A stretch of DNA of 64,000 nucleotides. Origin: Elysia chlorotica. Taxonomy: Eukaryota > Mollusca > Gastropoda > Plakobranchidae. Below the pieces are notes generated by a model, which worked only from the letters and a program-made list of their open reading frames with translations, did not search any database and was not told where the DNA came from. Location of the stretch: positions 1 to 64,000 of the forward strand of contig RQTK01001057.1 of NCBI GenBank assembly GCA_003991915.1, written 5' to 3'. Positions 26,601-38,706 of this stretch are shown one piece after another. The position numbers and the translations under genes were made by a program. Each line of letters starts with the position of its first letter. The first letter of the stretch is position 1.

Positions 26601-28330
26601 AAAACTCAAGACCTGCTCTTTCCCATGGGGGCATTGTGAAATATTTAATTGATTATCCCTTCTTCATTAGTAAAGACCAGATCTATAAGGGTTGGGGACT
26701 GTTCTGCTCTGTAGCGTGTGGGGTTTCTGACAAGCCACTTTTCATGTTATGGGTTATTTGGCGTAGAAGTGGGTACCATTTCTTTTAAAAATTGTATTAA
26801 TAATTGGATGATTTTTTTTATGAAAAAGATCATATTAAAAGGATTTGTATTTTCATCTCATTAAAATAATAGCATCCTTTTTAGACTAGATCAGTAATTA
26901 ACTATGTTAACTGCTTTAAAGAACTTTAGTGAGAGCCTTTGAAATGTACTCAAAGAACCAAAGCTTTCCCAATGTTGCTATTTTCATCTATGATAACAAA
27001 ATAATATAATAAGTGATACATGGTTTTAATCTGAAAAACACGTCAAACTATAAAAACATTTTTTTAAATCTCCAGGAAAATACACTTAGGATAGATTGAG
27101 ATTTACCTCTTGGTGTTCTTAAACTCTGCGATCCAACAATTTCATCTGCTGTTGTGACCACTGGATTGACGACACCACCTTCCTCCTGTCCTTCTGCCTT
27201 CATAGTCAAGGTCAAAAAGACCTAAGACGAGAAGCATAAATACGTTTTATGCAAACAAAAGTGTTTAAAAGTCTTAGAATATATTTGTTGTTAGCATGAG
27301 CAAGACACCCACTTTGGGACATATAATAGTATGATAGTATTAAATAAGTTTGTGTATTTATCAATATTTATCAATATTACTAAACCTGTTTTACTCTACG
27401 TTGTTGTTTTTTATTTTTTACTGCTTCTACCACTGCTTCTGTTGCCGCTACCGCTACTACTAATGGTGCTGCTGTCACTGCCATCAAGACTACCACTACC
27501 AATGCCACTACTACAACTGCTCCTGCTGTTGCTGCTACTCATACAATCTACAACTGCTGTTGATTAATTTGGTCCTATATACATGTTGTTACTTTTGCTA
27601 TCGACAGGATCAAACAATATTTTACCTCTTCCAAAGTTGTATCTGAGACGCCATATGTGTCAATGGCCAATTGCCGTCGAGTTTGAGGGCTGTCCAGTTG
27701 GCGGAAGAAGTGGTCCAGGGGAACACGCATGTGCTCACTATCCTTAGGCAAATTAAATGTGAGATCTGTTCCGACCTGCTCAGTCAGAGTAGCTGTTGGA
27801 CACATGGATTGGACGTACCCAACAATGGCCTCAGTTTGCTCTCTGCTCTCTGAAAATGTAGTTAGGAGTGAGATAAAAAATTCATTAACAGGAAATATAT
27901 GAAATATATTTACAGAATATTTTTGTAATTTGAAAAAAATTGCATTCGATAAAAGGTCTTGAAATAGAACTGGATAGTGAAAGAAAAACAGGGAAATTTC
28001 AAAAGCTTTATTTTCAAAATGCAAAAAAAGCATGAATGTATCAGCAAAAATAAAAATGAATATAACAATAATTTTGGCAAAAAAAAAAGAAAACACATCA
28101 CTTTGTGCAAAAAACTAAAATTTCTTAAATTTAGAAACTGATCATTTTAATTTTAAAAAAAAGAAATAAATTTGTAATACATTGCAACTGTCAAATCTTG
28201 TTACTTACTATATTTAGCCACTGGTTGAGAGGATGAGCTAGCATTGTCCTGGAAGTAAATGGGAAAAAATTCTTTTGTTTACATAACTGTTTAAATATGT
28301 TTCAACAATTGGTGTGTATATCAGTGTTTG

Positions 28331-28385
<55 letters not shown>

Positions 28386-31300
28386 CAGACAGACAGACAG
28401 ACAGACAGAGAGAGGCAGACAGAAAGACAGACAGAGACAGAAAAAGTCAGGAAAGAGAAAGAAGAAAATAATTAAGCATCTGCCAATTTGATTCAGTGAT
28501 CTCAATATTCTGTGATAACATTTTAGAAAAAAATTACTTCTTACTTTGTACTTTACCCTATTCTGTACCCTTTAATACAGAAACAACTCATACATCGACT
28601 GAAATGACATACAGCATTCAAAATAAATATAAAGCTTGTTATTCCAGCCCATGATTACAGGTGGAGTGAATATATGCTTCTAATAAAGAAAAGAAACTTG
28701 GTTGAAAGTTGATAAATACAGAGATTTAAAAGGAAGGTATTGCATACATATTCCGCAGCACTGGCGTCATTCTTCTTGATGATGAGCCTGAAGTCATGAC
28801 CAATGTTTCTTTTGAGGAAGGCTGGTGAGCCACAGCACAGAAGTTTTCCCTGATGTAGGAGGGCGATACGATCGCTGAGAATGTCGGCTTCATCCAGGTG
28901 ATGTGTTGACAGCAAGATAGTGCGCCCTGGACAAAATAAATACAACGCATGAACTCTGAGAAAGGATTTCATGTTTTTGTGATTTTGAAGCCTTCAAGAG
29001 TAACCAGCAGCTCTGTATGATACAAACTGAACAGATGTTTCTCTTTAAGTGCAAGATAAACATAATTTATTATGATAAGTCAATTTACAGTGCTTTATCT
29101 AAACGAAGCTCAAAGTGCTTTATAGTATTACATTACATTTACAAAAGCTCATACACACAGACAATGGAATCCCTAACACACAGCATTTATGACATTGAAA
29201 ATCATTCAGTTATAAAATGAGGAAAATAGATGTGTTTTTTAAATGACTCTAAAAACTAGCTAGTGATGGATGTGTTTTGAATGTTGACAAGCCATGGTAA
29301 TTACTACCAACCATTACCTAGCCATCCCCCCCCCCCCCAACAAAAATAAAAAGAAAAAAACAAAAAAACAACAAAAACAAAACAAAAAACCCCATAAAAA
29401 CCCAAACAAAAACAAACAAACAAAATAAAAAAAACAACAACCACCAACTTGCAGTCATAATCTTTTAAAACTCTTTATAGCCTTTTACATTGATACAAAA
29501 AAAAAGTATCAATAGACCCTCCAGATCTTCAGAAAATTTAATCTGGTAAACGTTCATAATTTCACTTATCTTTATAAAGAGTTGATGATTTTTATGAATG
29601 ATTGTTTGAAAGAAACATGTTGATCTTGTTCCATTATACTGTGTATCTTACTATCATTGAAATAGATACTTAAAAAAAGACCGTAAAATCAATACCAAGT
29701 CTGTTCTTAGTGATAAGGTTCCAGATATTCTTGCGCCCATGAGGGTCAACACCACTGGTAGGTTCATCTAGAATGATTGTCTTTGACCCTCCAACAAAGG
29801 CTAATGCCACACAAAGCCTTCTCTTCATTCCGTAGGAAAGATCCTTAACAGGTGTATTCTTAGCGTAATAGAGGTCAACATCATTCAACAGTCTGAAATA
29901 GAGTAGTAATTTGAAATTAAATAACACATGTTGAGTTTCTTTATCATACGCTATCTCAGATCCTGTTATTTGGATACAATTTTGCTATAGCTAGTTAAGA
30001 AAACCAACACTTTCATTTCCTCAATAGACTTTTGCTTTGAACTTGAATATATGGAAATATAACCCTGACCAAGAAAGGAAAAATAAAAAAAACAAACAAA
30101 CAAACAAAGAAGTAATTATTTGCTGATATCTAATACTCAAATAAAAAGAAATAAATATCTCACTTCCGTGCTTCTGCTCTGTTTGATATGCTGCTTGCAT
30201 TCTCTCCCTTGACACCAGTGTAGAACTCCATATGCTGCATCACCGTCATGCTATGAATAAGTGAAGAAGACAAGATTATGAAATAAGAGACTGAAGGTTA
30301 TGAAAAAAGACTTAAAAGTATTAAAGTGAAGCAAGAGGAAAGACTTAAAGTTACATTTATGTTCTTCTGGCCCTTTTTCATGCACCTTTTGGTAAAAGTG
30401 GGGATAAAATCTCAAAAAAACATTTGCCACAAACTTCTCTATTGTCTTAAATTTTGGGATGAGATAAATGTTAATTGCCTGATTTATTTAAACATATCAA
30501 AGAATACAAACATGATGGTTATTATTTACATTATGATTGCTTGCAAAATAGGATTAAAAAATTCAATATTCTCATAGGGAAGATTATCTTTACTCACTAA
30601 TCAAAGAGGGCGTTCTGCTGAGGACAGATACCCAAGGACTGGTTCCCACATCCAGGCTGCCTTCCGTTGATCATCAGTTTGCCCGTGGTTGGTTCCAGGA
30701 CTCCATATAACATTTTCCTAAAAATGAAGAAAAAAATTAAACAACAACAACAACAACAACAAAAACTCATTGAGAAAACAAGTTTACTTCATGCCATCAT
30801 GTAAAACTATAGTTTAAACTTAAAACTTTGCACAATTGGCTATTGCTATATAATCTGTCATATCTGAAAAAGGGATTCAAATGTTTCACTTTGAGGGTGA
30901 CTAAATAACCAGTGATGATAGAGAGGAAACGGTCTACATACTCTTCTCACCTTATCTAGTACGAAAAAAAAAAGAAGCAATAGTACCATTTTCAAAAGAA
31001 GCGTTTCACAAAATCCGTAGGTAATGTAAACAGATTATAATTCATGAAACAGACTAAAAACATATCAATAATTTATATTTGTGGATTGGTACCTCAAAAT
31101 GATATTGTATTTTCGTATCTGTATCAAAGTTAACCTTGCATTACATCCAATGATTGAAATTGAATAAAAATAGTTTTGTGGTCAAAGAGTCTGTGCTTTC
31201 AACCCATGTTACAAACTGTGAGGTTAACAGGGACCATACTGGGCTATGTTTAACATATTTTTATCCTCTAAAGAGAGTTGGACAAAATAATATTCAAGCA

Positions 31301-34300
31301 TAAAAATACATTTCAACAGACCTCTAGATCTTTGCTTATTCAGCCATTATCAAAATTTTACCAGTATGACATATCATAGAAACTTACAGTGTTGTAGTCT
31401 TAGCAGCACCATTGTGTCCAAGAAGAGAGGTGATCTGGTTCTCATAAAAGTTTATAGACAGATTGTCAACAGCTTTTTTCTTGCTGCGTCCATACTTCTT
31501 GGTCAAATTCTGTATTGCTATCCCCACGCTGAGACCAGGAGGGGCCGTCTCAAACAGAGTGCCTGAGCATGTTCATGAAGAAAAAGGGAAGAAAGAAAGA
31601 ATGAAAAGATAGGGCAAAATAAAGAGAAAAAGAAGGAGAGGACAGAGGTAAAAAAATGAGGGAGGGGGGGGGGAATGTTAATGTTGGGAGTGATAATGGT
31701 AGACAATGGATGTTAAATTATAGATGCAAGACATAATACGGAATGATTGAATCACGACAAGATCACAAAAACAAAAACAAAAGTCAAATAAGACTGAGTG
31801 CTAAACTATTGTATAAGATTATAAAAATATCATATGAGTAAAATGTATGTCTTAGAACCATTTTTCAGAAGCTAAAAAATTGCTGTTTTATGATTTTTAT
31901 AGTTTACGGGGACAAGTTAGTCTTTACAGCCCAAAACTGTCAACTAAAGATACCAGGTATTTACTGCTGACAAAACCATCTGGTGAATCATCTCTTAACT
32001 TGTTGTAAATCAGTCTTACTGAGTAAGTGTCCTTGAGAGCAGACATAGATTTAAACAGATACATTAACTTTTCATAACATTCCAAAGACAAGACACCCAA
32101 AAACATGACAATACCTGAGTTAGGTTCATCCTTTGGTGTGAAAGATCTAGGTATGGCCCACTTGAGACAGCTGCACCAATAGGATGGAAGGACAGGGAAG
32201 TACCATGGCTGAGATAGACCATATTTTCCTGGAGAAAATAGAACATAGTAATTTTTTACTACTTGATTTTTTTTCCTAACACTAGCATGATTTATCAATT
32301 GTTTTAGCAGTTTCATCATGATACAGAATACACGAGTGATATAAAAATATAGTTTGTATAGAAAGACAAAAAAAAGGTTGTTATGAAAACAGACCATAAA
32401 AAGTCAAAGAGAAGCAGCCAATTAGTAGTCCCATCATATTAATATTATATATAAATTTGTAATATCCCTAAGGAGGTAATTTATTATTGTATCCTTTTCT
32501 CAATAAGAAAAATGCAGATATGTATGCAGGCATAAGGCTAAAAGTATTTAGGTGAACTGGTCTTTTTCAAAACTACTTTAATTCTTAAATTATTCATGCT
32601 TACCTGGTTTAACGTTCCGGACATACCAACCGATGAGGAAGTAGATGCCACTGTCAACTGCCATCATGATACAGGCCCAATGGATGCTGAAGTCCCTGGT
32701 CACTTCCATCTTGAGGTTGTCCCACTGGGCGCCAGTGCCAGATTCTTCAAGATATGCCAGCGTCAGAGTGCCAAAGCTGAATGCAGCCGTTGAAGATAGG
32801 CACTGAGGATATGTAATGAATGGTAAATGACAAAATCGCTGTCTATCAAATTTTACATAAACAAATAGCGTTTATTACATAATTATATAAATATCTTATT
32901 GACTCCATCTTCCAACCCTGAAATATATAAAACCAAAGTGTTGAAAACAACTAATATTGTGACCCTGAAGCTGCTCAAAGACTTTTAATAATTCTATAGT
33001 GTACTGTGTAAAACATGAAACATTTGTCAAACTCATTGTTTAGTATCAGTCAAATTGGACTCACAGCTGCAAGTTTTTCCCAGAAGTCCATACTGACTTC
33101 CAACCCAATGAGCACAATATAAGGCATGTACGAGATTAGGTAGATCATCAAAACAAACAGGATAGCCATGGTTGTGCGGGTGAAGAAGGAGGATACCATG
33201 TACCTGTAGATGGTTTTAACAAATATTAAATCATAAAGCAGCAAAGTATCATACTTTCTTTAAAATGTGATGTATATAGAAGACACATTCAAAGTCTTAA
33301 AGAAAAAAATAAAGCTTAAACATAATCCAGGGGATTTGTTTGAGAGGAAAGAATTTTTAGCAGATTACTCTTTTCCAATAATGCATTTGAGCAATGTAAG
33401 TGCTGTATACTTAGAATTTTTCCTAAATTGATTTAAATGCTTTTGATATATGAATCTATTTTCAGATGAATCAGATGAAAATATCAATTGCGTTTGTGGG
33501 AATAGTATTTGCATTAAAGCTCACAGAAAAAAATTCTGCAAAAACCCTTTGATTTAAAATTTCAACGCAAAATAAGAATTTATTTTCATCTTACATCATG
33601 GTTGACAGAAAAGACATATTTTATTTCAGAGAAAAGACTAGAATTCCAACTTTCTCAAACAAGACAATTTTGGATCAAATATTTACTTATTGATTTCGAA
33701 ACAAGGCTTAGCAAAGATAAATTCTTGAGACTCACAGCATCATTACTGAGCTGAAGCAGAATTCAAAGAAGAAGATGAACAATACGATGAAGTTGCTGTA
33801 GCTGAAAATGTCAGTGTACTTGAGCATGACAGCCATTACAAGGGAGACAATAGCCATCACAAGCATGGTGCTTATAAGCCAAATCAGGAAGTTTAGACCA
33901 GAAACCATACCAATCACACTGAGAGTCTGGGTAAGAAGAGGGAAAAAATGATGTTGAATGAATAAACAAAAATTAAAACTTGTCACTTGATCTATTCAGG
34001 TCTAATGAAACTTTACTGTTATCTCATAATACTTTCTTGTTTCAAAAGAAACTTAATAACATGTATTGCCTTTAACATAATAAGCCAACAAACATTAATT
34101 TTGACTCATCTAATTGTTTTATCTTAATTCAAAGTGTTATCCCTTATGAAAAAATTAAAAAAAGGAAATGCAAAATATTTGATTGAAAAAAATTTTACTT
34201 CTTCCAACTAATACTATCTTCTTACTGCTTCCTGTCCATTTTCTCGATCATAGACAAAGTTGTGTGTTGCCACGCCCAGAGATGTCAAGAAAACAAATGT

Positions 34301-37300
34301 CATCATAACAGGAACCAAATAGGCGCCAAGTAAAAATACAAAGCTGTGAATAGAGAAACAGATTGCAAGTTTACTCAACTGCACTAATTCATTCCAGAAA
34401 AAAAAAAATTAAAAAAAAAAAAGAAATCAATTGCATAAAAGAATTACTAATACAATCTTATAAACATAACACGACCTTCTCCTCCTCCTCACTACAAAGT
34501 TCTTTGAACAAATGGTGATATCTACATGATCGATAAATGAAATAAGAAGAAGTTAGAAACATGATGAAAAAGGAAGTATCAATCCATTACAAGCAGTATA
34601 TAGTCAAAGAATAAGTTTTAAAGGAATGTCTCACTTGTCTAGATGATGGCATGGGAAAGGCATCTGCCTGATGTGTATTCCAGGTGTGTCCAGGATCTCA
34701 TTCTTCTGCAGCTTGATGATTGCCGTGTCCAACATGTCTTGCAAATGTACAAAGCCTCTGAAGTAGCGCATATCCTCAATAAAATTGTCCTCTGCCGACA
34801 TCTTCCAGAGACTGAAAAGGTAAAGGCATAAAAGTTTACGACACAGAAAAAAAATTTTGCTATATACTTAGCTTTGTTTCAAACATATTGTCCCTCAATC
34901 AGTGCAGGAGCATTGAAAATAATTACTTATTGAAGTGTTTCATTATAAAAGAAAGACATTTTCAAAAATCAAGATGACTCTCTGAAAGAGGTTTTCAGTA
35001 CTGCTAAAAGCTAATTTTTTCTTCTTTAAGTTTCAATAAAACTCCAAAGACTCTGGTCACATTGTATTTTTAAAAAGATATTGAAACTGTGAAACAGAAA
35101 CTAACTTTGATTTAAGACGGTTGGTATCCATTGTGTTATCCACATCCATCCTTAGCTTGTATGTAATGTGTTTTGGCAACTGGGTGTCAGCTGCTCTCCT
35201 TTTCCTATTGCTGCTGGAATCACTTTCATTCATGCCCATGAACACGATTCCTTGAAAATAGATTTATTAGAGTATAAATGAAAGATAAAATACATGAATA
35301 AATCTGGTATAAGCAAGAAATGTACAGGTGTGATATTAGAAACTGAAGGAAAAAGAAATCTCAAACTAAAGTAAAGAGCATACAATAGTTTATGGATATT
35401 GCAGGTTTTTTAATCTTTGTTTAACTTAACTTGTTAGCATTGACATTCATCATCAATATTCTTTCGGAAATAGGAATCGTAGAATTCAAATGTCAAAACT
35501 TTTGAAATACTAAGAAATAAACTAGAAAATGATTTATTACTTTAGCATTTGCTTGTGAACCAATCAGCTAGTTTGATCATATTAATTGTTCAAAAGGACC
35601 AACAATAAACTGAAGTATGCCAATTCAAATTGTAGCTACAAAGAATTACTAATACAATAAAAGGGTAGAGTAATTTTTCAGTAAAAGCGAACATGTGACC
35701 AATACATTTCAAGAGTTCATGGTCTTTGAAAACAGCTCATTTTATCTATCTCATAACCAAATTATTATTCGTTAATGAATCTCATCATCATTTATTACCA
35801 TATTCAGTCGGACCCGCTTAATTGGGAAATTTCAGATATAATTTGTCCAAAATGTGGTATAAGTACACATTTTATGCTGAATATGTAGGCCTATAGCTTA
35901 TGAGAGTCAGAGGGGAGAGAAGAATAACAGATAAAGACGAGAGGGTTAGAAGAAGAAAAAGAAGAAGAAGAAGAAGAAGAAGAAGAAGAAGAAGAAGAAG
36001 AAGAAGAAGAAGAAGAAGAAGAAGAAGAAGAAGAAGAAGAAGAAGAAGAAGAAGAAGAAGAAGAAGAAGAGGAACCAGCCGACCCCTATCTGATATGCAA
36101 TGATCGATTTAGCCTATAGTCTAGCACTAACAGATACACATACGACATCAGATGACCATGATTTTTGCACAATTCTAGCAATTCTGTAGAAAACAAACAC
36201 AGGCCCCCTCAATAGCTACCTGAGATTCCATGGATCATGTAACCTACAGCCTGCCTGGCACTGACAGACACACCTGGCGACGCCCTGTCCCTAACTTACC
36301 AGCTTTATAAAGATGTTGCTGTGTCCAGTAACAGACTTATGTGCTTATTTATGTGCTTATTTGTGCGTAACATTTAAGATGCACGTGTTGTTCAAGAAAA
36401 AATTGTCAAACAATCTGCCCTTCTCAATCTGGCGGGCCCAACGGTATATAAAAAATGTAGCCACATAAATATTATTATAAGAAATATCATGCCCTTCCTG
36501 CTCGTATAGAGAGCTTTACTCTGTACAACTATAATACACTTTAATACCTGCAAAGAAGTTTTTCATTTTGCTCAGTTCAAAGGCCCTCCTTTCAAGCTCT
36601 GCTTCGTTTTCCACAAACTCAAAGCGGTTAGTTTCTATGCATGAGGTGTAGTTGGCAACAAATTCAGCTGCTTTCTGCAGAGCATCGATTTGACTGACGT
36701 TAAAGTTATCAGAGCGCACAGCATCCAGACTGGAAAGCAAGGAGTTGGCAGAGATTCCCAAAGACGCCTCCACTAGGCCGCTGACAAAGTCATTCTGGAG
36801 TGCATCCTAAGTTACAAACAAATATTTGAAATGAAAAAAAATTTTGTTTTTACCAACATGCAATAATAATTCTTCTTGTCCAAAGAGCTTCATTGTATTT
36901 TACCTGGTCGATCATATAGAAGAAAATACAGCCAAAATCATGTTACTACTCAATATAGAGTAATTATTTTCTGAATGCACTTAATAATATATGTAAGGGG
37001 TGCGACTTTGTTATGTCAATCTGGATAGTTGTGTGTTACTAGAGTGACATCCCCTTGACCGCATGGCAACGGGTTGCACTGCTTTTTAGTAGCCTACTTA
37101 TTTGTTATAGTGCACGTATGACTCATGCGTTAATGACAGATGCGGCACTCCTCCGTAGATAATAGGGAACTTTCCTTGTTCTATCTTATATTTAGATTCC
37201 CTCCTTTTTCCAAAGTTTCTAGAATGTTCTTAAGTAGTGCCCTGTAACAATACGCAGTTATTTTTATCTTTATGTTTACTATAAGCGCATTATTTGTAAA

Positions 37301-38624
37301 TGTTGTTATTTAAAGTCTTAATAGGATGATACACTTTCTCTGTAAACATATATATTCATATCACTGACAGTTCAACTTGTGAATTATATAGGATCTAGTT
37401 TCATTTGTGTAGGCATCCGATGCGCGTAGTTAGGGCTCCCAAATCGCGCACGGGCTGGGCTTTGGCGCACATGCTGATCACTTGCTTTCCGACTGTCAGA
37501 GAATCAAGACGTGTTTCTTCAGTTAAAAAAAGTTTCTGTATTGTAACCCACGTGGCGCTTATATGATGTTTCATTTTTACGTGCCTTAGAAACATATTGA
37601 TGTAGGGCTCCTGCGCATCGCCTACGAGGTAAATCTGATTTATTATTCTTGCTTTTGTTATGTTTTCTGCCTTTAATAATTAATATATGTTTGGAGATTA
37701 GATTAAAATGACTTCTTTGAGATTAATTCTTTGATCAGGTAACGATATGTCACACGTGGTTGAGGTAAAAGAATTGCTAAAAAAACAATCTTTTTATAAT
37801 AGCATAATTAAAAAATGTTTTAACTTTTTGGTTTTATCTATCGTTCATGCTAACGAAGTTCTCACATGGGAATAATTAGGTGTCTAAGATAGAATATATA
37901 TACTTTTATGATTGTTATCTTCCCTTGAGCACAGCATCCAGACTGGAAAGCAAGGAGTTGGCAGAGATTCCCAAAGACGCCTCCACTAGGCCGCTGACAA
38001 AGTCATTCTGGAGTGCATCCTAAGTTACAAAACAAATATTTGAAATGAAAACAACAATTTTTTTTTTACCAACATGCAATAATAATTCATCTTGTCCAAA
38101 GAGCTTCATTGTATTTCACCTGATCGATCATATAGAAGAACCAACAGCCAAAATCATGTTACTACATGGCATAAGTGATCCTTTTGTATGTTTTGTTTGA
38201 CTGTTACAAGAAACTTAATAAACAGTTTGTCGGTACCATATTTTACTAGATAATGGGCCTCCGAAATGCCTCTCTTTTGACTTAATTGTATTGCCCTAAA
38301 TTTACTAAACTTTAATGTTAATGCAAACTTAAAAAAAAACAACATTTTTTATAGCTGTTTTATATCTTTAATCATACATGTCATTGAAAAAAAAAAAAGA
38401 TACTTTGCTTGAAGCACCAACCTCAAGGTCGTCAACATCTGTGAGTGTGTCAGCCATGGCTCTAAGGTTGCCGGCTTTGTCTGCCCACATCCTGGACACT
38501 TCATAGACTTTGGCAAACGTTTCAAAGGTGGCATTAGCCTGGAAGTTTGAAATTGACAGTCTAGTGACATGGTAACAAGTAGGCATTTCAGAAATAAAAT
38601 ATAGTTAACAAGTCTCGTCTCCTC

Positions 38625-38706
<82 letters not shown>

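Noticed and set aside
27331..27567. Leu/Pro-rich plus-strand frame
   Set aside because: It lies in an intron over imperfect CTG/CTA triplet repeats, with no recognisable domain.
35900..36103. Poly-Arg open frame on the plus strand
   Set aside because: It is a translation of the (GAA)n tract in an intron; no coding evidence.
36716..38164. Target-site duplication of a transposon inserted at 36950-37928
   Set aside because: The flanking repeats are over 230 bp and include exon sequence, far too long for a target-site duplication; a segmental duplication fits better.
9750..38701. CRISPR-like arrays from regularly repeated short units
   Set aside because: The repeats are simple microsatellites without spacers, in animal DNA.
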